NCBI GenBank assembly: GCA_903829815.1
Contig: CAIKRR010000038.1
Coordinates: 1-64,000 of the forward strand
DNA: 64,000 nucleotides
Reading direction: 5' to 3'
DNA from: an uncultured Pseudomonadota bacterium
Lineage (GTDB): Bacteria; Pseudomonadota; Gammaproteobacteria; Burkholderiales; SG8-39
Shown one piece after another: positions 43,706-51,909 of the stretch. The notes below the pieces were generated by a model, which searched no databases, was not told the origin of the DNA, and was given only the letters and a program-made list of their open reading frames with translations. How positions within the stretch are numbered: the first letter of the stretch is position 1; each line of letters begins with the position of its first letter. Both the position numbers and the translations under genes were made by a program.

Positions 43706-45487
43706 ATGAGCAGCCTGTCCGACACCCTCGGGTTGTACCTGCGGCTGTTGCGATTCACCTTGCCGTACTGGCGCGTATTCGCGGTCTCGGTCCTGGCGAT
43801 GACGATTACCGCGGCAACCGAACCGGCTATCCCGGCGCTTGCCAAGCCGCTGCTCGATCGCAGTTTCGTCACCAAGGATGTCGAATTCATGCGCTGGGTG
43901 CCGGTGGGCATCGTCGCGATCATGCTGCTGCGGGGGGTGGCCTCGTTCATCTCCGACTACGCACTCCAGTGGACCGCACAGAAGGTCATCGCTGACTTGC
44001 GTGCACGCATGTTCGATACGCTGCTGCACCTGCCGGCCACGTTTTTCGATCACAGCATGAGCGGCAAGCTCATCTCGAAGTTCGTCTACGACACGCTGCA
44101 GGTTACTTCGGCGGCGACCGGCGCCCTCACCGTGATCGTCAAGGATTCCCTGGTGATCATCGGCCTGCTGGGGTGGCTGCTATGGGAAAACTGGCGTCTG
44201 ACGCTGGTATCGCTGACGGTCGGCCCGGTGATCGTGATCATCGTGCGGGCCTTCTCGGGGCGTCTGCGCCAGATGAGCCGCGCCGAGCAGGGGGCAATGG
44301 GCGAGCTCAATCACGCCCTGGAGGAATCGATCATCGCCCACAAGGTGGTGAAAGTCTTCGACGGACTGGAGTACGAAGCCGATCGCTTTCACAAGGGTTC
44401 GGAGCGGGTCAGGCGCTTCAACATGAAGGCGGTGATCGCCGCCTCGGCCAACGTACCACTCACCCAGCTCGCAGCGGCCAGCGCCGTTGCGGTCATCGTG
44501 CATCTGGCCATCAACCAGGCGGCCCGCGACCAGACGACGGTGGGTGGCTTTGTATCGTTTCTGGGCGCGATGCTGATGTTGCTTGCACCGCTGAAGCGGC
44601 TCACCAATGTGAGCGCCCAATTGCAGCGCGGCCTGGCCGGTGCCGAGAGCGTGTTTGCTCTCATCGACGAGAACCGCGAGCTCGATAAAGGGCAGCGCGA
44701 CATCGGTCGTGCCCGGGGTGCTCTGGCGTTTCGCGATGTCCACTTCACCTACGCGACGGCTACGCGTCCGGCCTTGTGCGGGCTTGACCTGGAGATCGCC
44801 GCCGGCGAGACCGTGGCCCTGGTGGGCAGCTCGGGCAGCGGGAAGACCACCACCGCCAACATGGTGCCGCGATTCTACGACCCGACCAGTGGCCAGATCC
44901 TGCTCGATGGCATCGACCTGCGCGATCTCACCCTGGCCAGCTTGCGCGCCAACATCGCCCTGGTGAGCCAGGATGTGGTGCTCTTCAACGATACGGTGGC
45001 CGGCAACATCGCCTACGGGCGTCTTGCCCGGGTCGGGCGCGATCAGGTGATTGCTGCGGCGCGTGCGGCCAATGCGCTCGAATTCATCGAGGCAATGCCG
45101 CAGGGTTTCGACACCCTGATCGGTGAGAACGGCGTGCGGCTCTCGGGCGGCCAGCGCCAGCGCATCGCGATCGCACGGGCCTTTCTGAAGGATGCGCCAG
45201 TGCTCATCCTCGATGAGGCCACATCGGCCCTGGACAGTGAAACCGAGCGCAATGTGCAAAAGCAGCTCGACGATCTGATGCGTGGTCGAACCACGCTCGT
45301 GATTGCGCACCGCCTGTCCACCATCGAGCGGGCTGATCGCATCGTCGTGATGCAACACGGACGCATCGTCGAGATCGGGCGGCATGCCGATCTCCTGGCT
45401 GCCGGTGGCGCCTATGCGCGGCTGCAGCAGATGGCGGGTCAGGGCGATCTGCTGCCTGCAAGCGCTGTCGTCGATCCAGCGCGCTGA
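43706..45487 (+). CDS. msbA: lipid A export ABC transporter MsbA
   Basis: MsbA flips lipid A-core across the inner membrane. The 593-residue protein has an N-terminal six-helix membrane domain (LRFTLPYWRVFAVSVLAMTI and following). The ATPase domain contains Walker A VGSSGSGKTTTANMV, signature VRLSGGQRQRIAIARAF and Walker B LILDEATSALDSE with the H-loop IAHRLST. I use the ATG at 43706; an in-frame ATG at 43655 is possible. A TAGAAT 79 bases upstream is a candidate -10 element. The next glycosyltransferase starts on its stop codon. Confidence 0.95.
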   Translation: MSSLSDTLGLYLRLLRFTLPYWRVFAVSVLAMTITAATEPAIPALAKPLLDRSFVTKDVEFMRWVPVGIVAIMLLRGVASFISDYALQWTAQKVIADLRARMFDTLLHLPATFFDHSMSGKLISKFVYDTLQVTSAATGALTVIVKDSLVIIGLLGWLLWENWRLTLVSLTVGPVIVIIVRAFSGRLRQMSRAEQGAMGELNHALEESIIAHKVVKVFDGLEYEADRFHKGSERVRRFNMKAVIAASANVPLTQLAAASAVAVIVHLAINQAARDQTTVGGFVSFLGAMLMLLAPLKRLTNVSAQLQRGLAGAESVFALIDENRELDKGQRDIGRARGALAFRDVHFTYATATRPALCGLDLEIAAGETVALVGSSGSGKTTTANMVPRFYDPTSGQILLDGIDLRDLTLASLRANIALVSQDVVLFNDTVAGNIAYGRLARVGRDQVIAAARAANALEFIEAMPQGFDTLIGENGVRLSGGQRQRIAIARAFLKDAPVLILDEATSALDSETERNVQKQLDDLMRGRTTLVIAHRLSTIERADRIVVMQHGRIVEIGRHADLLAAGGAYARLQQMAGQGDLLPASAVVDPAR

Positions 45488-46599
45488 TGAACGCTCGCGC
45501 ACTGTCGATTCTGCACACCGAAGCGTCCCTGGGCTGGGGCGGTCAGGAGATTCGCATCCTGAACGAGTCGGTGGGCATCCAGGCCCGGGGCCATGCCATC
45601 ACGATTGCGGCGCCGGCCGAAGCACGTATCACGGCCGAGGCGCGTGCGCGCGGTCTGACGGTGATCGACACGCCGATCGGACGCAAGAACCTGTGCGGTC
45701 TGCTCGCCATGCGAGCGCTGTTGCACGCAGCCCGGTTTGACGTCGTCAACACCCACAGTTCCACCGACACCTGGTTGGCTGCCTTGTCGCTGGCGCTTGA
45801 CCGCAAGGGGCCAGCGCTTGTGCGCACCCGGCATATCTCCGCGCCGGTGTCCACCGGAATGGCCACGCGCTGGCTCTATCGCAATGCCAGTGCACGTATC
45901 GCCACTACAGGCGAGACCTTGCGCGACGAACTGATTGCCAAGCTCGGGATTGACCGGGCGCGAGTGCTGTCGGTGCCCACCGGCATGGATACCGATCGTT
46001 TTCGGCCTGGCGATCGCACCGCTGCCCGACGGGCCCTGTCCTTGCCGGCTGACATGATGCTGGTGGGCATCGTTGCCACCCTGCGCAGCTGGAAGGGTCA
46101 CCGCCATCTGATCGAGGCAGTGGCGCAACGGGTGCAGGAGACCGGGGTGCCCACAGGTCTTGCCATCGTCGGTGATGGCCCACAGCGCGAGGCGCTTGCC
46201 GCGCAGGCCGCCGCGCTTGCCTTGCCGGCCTTCTGGATGCCCGGCAATCAGGCCGACGTCGTTCCCTGGCTGCATGCCTTTGACATCTTTGCCTTGCCCT
46301 CCTACGCCAACGAGGGTGTGCCGCAGGCGCTTGTGCAGGCCATGCTCTGCGCGTTGCCTTGCATCACCACGTCGGTGGGGGCGATCGGCGAGGCAGCGAT
46401 CGATGGCCAGACTGCGCTGGTGGTCGAGCCGCAGGCCGTAGTCCAGATCGCGGCCGCGATCGGGCGGCTTGCGCACGATGCGGCCCTTCGCGAGCGGCTC
46501 GGGCTCGCCGCGCGTGCCCACTGCGTCGCGCACTTTGATGCGCGTGTCATGCTCGATCGCATGGAAGGGCTGTTTCAGGCGGCGGCAGGAGAGCGCTGA
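45487..46599 (+). CDS. GT4 glycosyltransferase (LPS core region)
   Basis: A 370-residue GT-B glycosyltransferase. The N-terminal SILHTEASLGWGGQEIRILN is a nucleotide-sugar transferase loop. VPTGMDTDRFRPGDR, VGIVATLRSWKGHRHLIEAV and the donor motif LPSYANEGVPQALVQAMLCA are family hallmarks. It is coupled by one-base overlaps to msbA before it and to the GT9 gene after it. A role in LPS core assembly is inferred from these neighbours. Confidence 0.9.
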   Translation: MNARALSILHTEASLGWGGQEIRILNESVGIQARGHAITIAAPAEARITAEARARGLTVIDTPIGRKNLCGLLAMRALLHAARFDVVNTHSSTDTWLAALSLALDRKGPALVRTRHISAPVSTGMATRWLYRNASARIATTGETLRDELIAKLGIDRARVLSVPTGMDTDRFRPGDRTAARRALSLPADMMLVGIVATLRSWKGHRHLIEAVAQRVQETGVPTGLAIVGDGPQREALAAQAAALALPAFWMPGNQADVVPWLHAFDIFALPSYANEGVPQALVQAMLCALPCITTSVGAIGEAAIDGQTALVVEPQAVVQIAAAIGRLAHDAALRERLGLAARAHCVAHFDARVMLDRMEGLFQAAAGER

Positions 46600-47720
46600 T
46601 GGGCCGCTCAGCCACTCGGCTGCGGATCTTTCCGCGGGCCGTGAGCAAGCGTCTGAGCCACGGCCGTCGGTCTGCGCCGCAGGCGGTGAGGCGGGTGCTG
46701 GTGGCGCATCGTCTGTTGCTGGGCGACACGCTGATGCTCTCGCCGCTGCTGGCCCGCTTGCGTGCGGCTTGGCCGAACGCCCTCATCGACCTCGTAGTGA
46801 ACCCGGCTTTTGCGTGCCTCTATGCCAGTCGTCCCTGGGGGGTGAGGGCCATCGGCTGGGATCCCGCCGATCCGCAAACCCTGGCGCCCTTGCTGGCCGG
46901 TGATGGCTACGACCTTGCACTGGTCCCCGGTGACAACCGCTACAGCTGGCTTGCGCAGGCGGCTGGTGCACGCTGGATCGTTGCACATGAAGGCGATACG
47001 CCCGCCTGGAAGAATCTTCCGGTCGATGAGTTGCGCCCCTTTCCGACAAGCGCTGCGGCGTGGGGCGATATGGTGGCCGATCTGATCGATGGACCACCGC
47101 CACCGGCCTACTGTCAGACCCAATGGCCAGCGCCGGTGGCAGCGCCCATCGACCTGCCCTCTGGCGACTGCGCGGTGCTGCATGTCGGGGCCAGCACGCC
47201 CCTCAAGCAATGGCTGCCGGCACGCTGGCATGCCTTGGCCGAGCGCCTCGAGGCGCAGGGCCTGCAGCCGGTGTTTCTGGCGGGTCGGGGCGAGGCGGCC
47301 ATTGTTCGCGAGATCGATCCGGCTGCTCGCTGGAGGAACCTGGCCGGGACCCTCGACCTCGCGCAGGTGTGGCATTTGCTGGCCGCAGCTCGTTTGCTCG
47401 TTGCACCCGACACCGGCATTTCGCACCTTGGGCGTATCGTCGGTGTGCCGACCATCACCCTCTTTGGTCCCGGATCGGCGATCATCTGCGGGGCCGGTGA
47501 ATTCTGGCGCGAAAGCCCGTTCTGGCCAGTGACCGTGGCACCGTTTCCGTGTCGGGATCAGCGCATGCTGTTTCGACGGTCGCTGCCCTGGGTCGAGCGA
47601 TGCGGGCGTTCGAGCCAGGAGTGTCCGCATCCGCGCTGCATGGATGCGATCGGTCTGGATCACCTCGATGCGACCGTTGCGCGCGCCCTGGCCGTGCCCT
47701 GGCCTCGTGCAGTTGCCTGA
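46599..47720 (+). CDS. GT9 heptosyltransferase-like protein
   Basis: A 373-residue second GT9 enzyme. RVLVAHRLLLGDTLMLSPLL is the N-terminal acceptor-side motif, CAVLHVGASTPLKQWLPARW the middle, and LVAPDTGISHLGRIVGVPTI with TLFGPGSAIICGAG the ADP-heptose binding part. The C-terminus is cysteine-rich, as in the first GT9 gene. The first 25 residues are basic and variable. Whether it moves heptose or another sugar cannot be told. DUF4254 follows after 33 bases. Confidence 0.88.
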   Translation: MGRSATRLRIFPRAVSKRLSHGRRSAPQAVRRVLVAHRLLLGDTLMLSPLLARLRAAWPNALIDLVVNPAFACLYASRPWGVRAIGWDPADPQTLAPLLAGDGYDLALVPGDNRYSWLAQAAGARWIVAHEGDTPAWKNLPVDELRPFPTSAAAWGDMVADLIDGPPPPAYCQTQWPAPVAAPIDLPSGDCAVLHVGASTPLKQWLPARWHALAERLEAQGLQPVFLAGRGEAAIVREIDPAARWRNLAGTLDLAQVWHLLAAARLLVAPDTGISHLGRIVGVPTITLFGPGSAIICGAGEFWRESPFWPVTVAPFPCRDQRMLFRRSLPWVERCGRSSQECPHPRCMDAIGLDHLDATVARALAVPWPRAVA

Positions 47721-47753
47721 TCGCTGCAGAATCGATGAATCAGCAAAGGCTCG

Positions 47754-48410
47754 ATGAACATGACAGACCGTGATTTTCCCGACCGTATTGCAAGCGCCGT
47801 CACTGCTGCGGCCATCACCGGCTTTCACGAGCGTGCTCTGGCGTGCACCGGGTGGCCACTCGAAGCCCCCGATGATCTGGCAACCACCCTCGGCGTGCCT
47901 GTCGGGCTGCGTGACCAGCTGGTTGCCAATCACCGTTTCAACAGTCTGCTCTGGGCCGAAGAAGATCTCGCCCGCCGCCTTGATGTTGCCGATGCCGAGA
48001 TTGCTGCCAACAAGCGTTCGATCGATCGCTACAATCAAGCTCGCAACGACGCGATCGAGCGCATCGACGAGCATCTCATTGCGATGCTCGAGGCGGCACG
48101 TGCCGCGCAGCCCTTTGTCGGGCGGCTGAACTCCGAGACGGCCGGTTCGATCTGTGACCGCTTGTCGATTGTCTCGCTCAAGATACGCGCCATGCGCGAG
48201 CAGACGGGTCGGGCCGATGCCACGCTTGAGCACCGCGCCCAGTGCGAACTGCGCCTTTCGCGGCTGCTCGAGCAGCGTGCCGATCTTGGCCGCTGTCTGG
48301 ATGAATTGCTGGCCGACACGTTGGCGGGTCGTGCCTGTTTTCGCATCTATCGTCAGTTCAAGATGTACAACGATCCGACGATGAATCCCTACCTCTACCG
48401 CAAGGCCTGA
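47754..48410 (+). CDS. DUF4254 family protein
   Basis: A 218-residue, mostly helical protein matching DUF4254: [40 protein letters not shown], and [20 protein letters not shown], ending [17 protein letters not shown]. The function is unknown. In this window it stands inside an LPS core cluster, just after a GT9 gene, which suggests a part in LPS or surface glycan assembly. It has no signal peptide or membrane segment. rsmE follows after seven bases. Confidence 0.88.
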   Translation: MNMTDRDFPDRIASAVTAAAITGFHERALACTGWPLEAPDDLATTLGVPVGLRDQLVANHRFNSLLWAEEDLARRLDVADAEIAANKRSIDRYNQARNDAIERIDEHLIAMLEAARAAQPFVGRLNSETAGSICDRLSIVSLKIRAMREQTGRADATLEHRAQCELRLSRLLEQRADLGRCLDELLADTLAGRACFRIYRQFKMYNDPTMNPYLYRKA

Positions 48411-48417
48411 GCCAGAC

Positions 48418-49146
48418 ATGTCCGATGCACCCCGCCTGTTTCACCCCGAGGGGCTCGCCGCCGGTGCGGTCGTCACCCTTGCGCAAGGGGCGCATCGTCA
48501 TATTCAGGCGCTGCGTCTGGCCGCCGGCGATGCAGTCACGCTCTTTGCCGGCGACGGCTGGGAGTGGCCTGCCGAACTCGTCCAGGTGGGCAAGCGGCAG
48601 AGTGTCGCAAAACTGCGTCCGGCCGAGATGCGCGATCGGGAGTCGCCGCTCGAGGTGACGCTGGTGCAGGGCATCTGTGCTGCCGATCGAATGGACTGGG
48701 TGGTGCAGAAGGCCACCGAACTCGGGGTGAGCGCGATCCGACCCATCGTCACGCAGCGTACTGTCATCCGCTTGTCGGCCGAGCGACAGGAGCGGCGCGA
48801 GCAGCATTGGCAGGCGATTGCCGAGTCGGCCTGCGAGCAGTGCGGTCGCAATCGGGTACCGCGTGTGCATCCGGGGCTGGCACTGACCGATTTTCTGGCT
48901 ATCGAGGCTTCCCCGGGGCTGCGTATCCTGTTGCTGCCCGGGGCGACGCAGCGGTTGGCCGATCTCGTCCCGCAGGGGCCGGTGTCGGTGGCGATCGGAC
49001 CTGAGGGTGGGTTCACCGATCTTGAAGAGTCGTTGCTTGCCTCCCGCGGTTACCAGGCAGTGCGTCTGGGGCCGCGCACCTTGCGCACCGAAACAGCACC
49101 GCTCGCGGCCCTGGCCGTGATGCAGTCGCTGTGGGGCGATCTTTGA
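48418..49146 (+). CDS. rsmE: 16S rRNA m3U1498 methyltransferase
   Basis: RsmE methylates U1498 of 16S rRNA. The 242-residue protein has the N-terminal PUA-like part (AAGDAVTLFAGDGWEWPAEL). The SPOUT domain follows with LVQGICAADRMDWVVQKATE, LGVSAIRPIVTQRTVI, AIGPEGGFTDLEESL and the knot LGPRTLRTETAPLAALAVMQ. It follows DUF4254 closely and is 19 bases upstream of argA. Confidence 0.96.
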   Translation: MSDAPRLFHPEGLAAGAVVTLAQGAHRHIQALRLAAGDAVTLFAGDGWEWPAELVQVGKRQSVAKLRPAEMRDRESPLEVTLVQGICAADRMDWVVQKATELGVSAIRPIVTQRTVIRLSAERQERREQHWQAIAESACEQCGRNRVPRVHPGLALTDFLAIEASPGLRILLLPGATQRLADLVPQGPVSVAIGPEGGFTDLEESLLASRGYQAVRLGPRTLRTETAPLAALAVMQSLWGDL

Positions 49147-49165
49147 AATAGAATCGGGTTGATCC

Positions 49166-50584
49166 ATGAGCCAAGCCCCATCCAGGCCTTCTGCCTCCGC
49201 TCTCGCAGGGGCATCTGCCACACCCGAGAAACCGGCCGTCGTTGCGTCGGAGAAGGGTCGCGTGCGTACACGCCTGGACAACACGGCCCAGTTCGTGGCC
49301 TGGTTTCGCTCCGCGGCGCCGTATTTGCATGCTTTTCGCGGCAAGGTACTGGTGGTGGCCATTGGCGGCGAGGTTGTTGCGGGCGGGCTGTTCTATGAAC
49401 TGGCCTACGACATCAATCTGCTGCATGCCGCTGGCATTCGAGTGGTGCTCGTGCATGGCTCGCGGCCCCAGATCGAGGGCCAGTTGCGAAAGCGCAAGGT
49501 CGAGCCGGTCTATCACAAGGGGCTGCGCATCACCGACCCGGTGGCGCTCGAGTGCGTGAAGGAGGCGGTCGGGACGCTGCGGGTCGAAATTGACGCGATG
49601 CTCTCGCAGGGCATGCCCAATACGCCGATGGCTGGTGCCGCAATCAATACCGTCTCGGGCAACTTCATCACTGCCCAGCCGATGGGTGTGCATGACGGTG
49701 TCGACTACCAGTACACCGGTACCGTGCGCAAGATCGACACCCTGGCCATCAACGGCTGCCTCGATACCGGCAATATCGTGATCGTGTCATCGATCGGCTA
49801 TTCGACCACGGGCGAGGTCTTCAACCTGGCGATGGAGGACGTGGCCGTGGCGATCGCCAAGGGGCTGCATGCCGAGAAGCTCATCTTCCTGTCGGATTCA
49901 CCGGTGCTTGACCCGGCCGGGCGCACCCTGCCTGAACTGTCGGCCGAAGAGGCCCAGCAATTGCTGCAGGCCGATGTCGGCTTGAGTGCCGATACCCGGC
50001 TCTACCTCGCGCATGCGATCGAGGCCGTGCGGGCGGGCGTTGCCCGTGCGCATGTCATTTCGCATCAGACCGATGGCGCACTGCTGATCGAGCTTTTCAC
50101 GCGTGGTGGATCGGGCACGATGGTGAGTGCCGACAAACTCGAGCGATTGCGCCAGGCCACCATCGACGATGTCGGTGGTGTGCTGCAGTTGATCGAGCCG
50201 CTGGAAGAAGATGGCACCCTGGTGCGACGTGGACGTGAGCGCCTCGAGCGCGAGATCCAGCGCTTCTTCGTGCTGGAACACGACGGCATGATCGTCGGTT
50301 GCGCTGCACTCTATCCGTTTCCACGCGAGCGCCTCGGTGAACTTGCCTGTCTGGCCGTTCGTCCCGAAGCGCGTGGTGCCGGGCACGGCGACAAACTCGC
50401 CGAGGCGATCGAGGCAGCGGCCCGGCGTGCGGGCTTGAAACGGCTTTTCGTTCTCACCACGCGGACCATGCACTGGTTCATCGAGCGTGGCTTTGCTGAG
50501 GCTGACATCAGCGTCCTGCCCGATGAGAAACAGGCCTTCTACAACCTGCAGCGCATGTCACGTGTGCTGGTGAAGAAGCTCTGA
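49166..50584 (+). CDS. argA: amino-acid N-acetyltransferase (N-acetylglutamate synthase)
   Basis: ArgA acetylates glutamate at the first step of arginine synthesis. The 472-residue protein has an N-terminal amino acid kinase-like domain with VLVVAIGGEVVAGGLFYELA and LVHGSRPQIEGQLRKRKVEP, the arginine-sensing part. A C-terminal GNAT domain follows with LACLAVRPEARGAGHGDKLA and FVLTTRTMHWFIERGFAEAD. The first 30 residues are low-complexity. Feedback control by arginine is known for the family. yggX follows after 39 bases. Confidence 0.95.
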   Translation: MSQAPSRPSASALAGASATPEKPAVVASEKGRVRTRLDNTAQFVAWFRSAAPYLHAFRGKVLVVAIGGEVVAGGLFYELAYDINLLHAAGIRVVLVHGSRPQIEGQLRKRKVEPVYHKGLRITDPVALECVKEAVGTLRVEIDAMLSQGMPNTPMAGAAINTVSGNFITAQPMGVHDGVDYQYTGTVRKIDTLAINGCLDTGNIVIVSSIGYSTTGEVFNLAMEDVAVAIAKGLHAEKLIFLSDSPVLDPAGRTLPELSAEEAQQLLQADVGLSADTRLYLAHAIEAVRAGVARAHVISHQTDGALLIELFTRGGSGTMVSADKLERLRQATIDDVGGVLQLIEPLEEDGTLVRRGRERLEREIQRFFVLEHDGMIVGCAALYPFPRERLGELACLAVRPEARGAGHGDKLAEAIEAAARRAGLKRLFVLTTRTMHWFIERGFAEADISVLPDEKQAFYNLQRMSRVLVKKL

Positions 50585-50623
50585 CCCGCGGTTTCATCAC
50601 CCCATTGCTTCAGGAGTTCGACC

Positions 50624-50899
50624 ATGCCCCGCATGATCCAGTGCATCAAACTCGGCTGCGAAGCCGAAGGTCTCGACCTGCCGCCCTATCCGGGCGAACT
50701 CGGCCGTCGCATCTGGGAGCAGGTATCGAAGCAGGCCTGGCAGGACTGGCTGCGCCACCAGACCATGCTGATCAACGAAAACCGCCTCAGCCTGGCCGAT
50801 GCACCCGCGCGCAAGTACCTGGCCACGCAGATGGAGCAGCACTTCTTCGGTGGCGGCGCTGATGCCGCGGCCGGCTATGTGCCGCCGGCCGCAGGCTGA
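50624..50899 (+). CDS. yggX: oxidative damage protection protein / Fe(2+)-trafficking protein
   Basis: The 91-residue protein begins [20 protein letters not shown] and contains [20 protein letters not shown] and [20 protein letters not shown], the YggX family core. YggX protects iron-sulfur enzymes from oxidative damage and may carry Fe(II). A CAGGAG site precedes the ATG. It ends ten bases before the stop of the convergent epimerase gene. Confidence 0.96.
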   Translation: MPRMIQCIKLGCEAEGLDLPPYPGELGRRIWEQVSKQAWQDWLRHQTMLINENRLSLADAPARKYLATQMEQHFFGGGADAAAGYVPPAAG

Positions 50900-50908
50900 G
50901 GGCGTCTG

Positions 50909-51868
50909 TCAGGCTCGGGTGCGCTGGATCCAGCCCACCATATCGGCCATGGCCTCGCGCATGCCAAAGCGCGGCGCGTAGCCCAGCACCTTCTGCGCGC
51001 GCGCCAGGCTCGATACGCAGCGCATGTCGGGCATCGACACCGCGCTTGCCGCGGGCGTGCCCTTTTTCATGCGCGCGCCCGGCACGCAGGCTGCGAGTGC
51101 GGTGGCAAACTCTTCCGGTCCGACCACGCACCCCATGGTGATGTTGAAGACCCGGCTACCCAGATCTGCTGCATCCAGGGCCAGCACGGTGCCCATCGCT
51201 GCGTCTTTCGAGTAGACCCATTCCATCGAGTTGGTCGGTATCGCCGCTTCGTCGCCCGAGAGTGCGGTTTCGAGCGCGCCACGCACGATATTGCTCGGTC
51301 CGCCGCCGCCACGTCCGCTCCAGGGGCCGAATACAGCGCCGTAGCGCATCGCGGCAAAGTCAACGCCGCTCCAGCGCGCGTAGTTCAGGCCGAGGCTCTC
51401 GATGGCCTGCTTGGTGGCCGAGTAGAACGTGGTGGGGCGCGGGTAGGCCTCTTCATCGGCGCTGTCTCCCTTGCCCTCGCCACCGGCGAGGAAGTGGTTG
51501 AGCACGTTGGAACTCGATACCACGACGCGCTTCACGCCATGCACCCGCGCCGCCTCGAGCACATTGACGGTGCCGGTGATGTTGAGTTGTATCGCTGACC
51601 ACGGGTCGCGCTGTGCGCCCAGCGTGAGGAGCGGGTTGGCGGCGGTATGCACGATCGAGGTGATGCCGTGGCCCACCAGGGCCTGGCTGATGGTGAAGGG
51701 CTTGAGGACATCACCTTCGATCAGTTCGCACCGCGAGAGGTCGACGTTCTCGGCCAGCGCCTCCGGTTGTGGGGCATAGTCCATCAGTACGGGGCGCTCG
51801 CCGCGTTCCACCAGGATATGGGCGATCTGCGAGCCGACGAGGCCGGCGCCGATGATCAGGGTCGACAT
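50909..51868 (-). CDS. NAD-dependent epimerase/dehydratase family protein
   Basis: A 319-residue extended SDR. The N-terminal STLIIGAGLVGSQIAHILVE carries the NAD-binding glycines, and the catalytic pair is in TTFYSATKQAIESLGLNY (YxxxK). A serine triplet in VVSSSNVLNHFLAGGEG precedes it. It is the last gene of a five-gene minus-strand set with hyuA, hyuB and the aconitase-type subunits, separated from hyuA by 41 bases. A nucleotide sugar or a hydroxy-acid substrate is equally possible. Confidence 0.9.
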   Translation of the reverse strand: MSTLIIGAGLVGSQIAHILVERGERPVLMDYAPQPEALAENVDLSRCELIEGDVLKPFTISQALVGHGITSIVHTAANPLLTLGAQRDPWSAIQLNITGTVNVLEAARVHGVKRVVVSSSNVLNHFLAGGEGKGDSADEEAYPRPTTFYSATKQAIESLGLNYARWSGVDFAAMRYGAVFGPWSGRGGGGPSNIVRGALETALSGDEAAIPTNSMEWVYSKDAAMGTVLALDAADLGSRVFNITMGCVVGPEEFATALAACVPGARMKKGTPAASAVSMPDMRCVSSLARAQKVLGYAPRFGMREAMADMVGWIQRTRA

Positions 51869-51909
51869 GGGGTGTTGTCTCCGGGTTGTGCGGGGGCAGT
51901 GCCCCCCGT

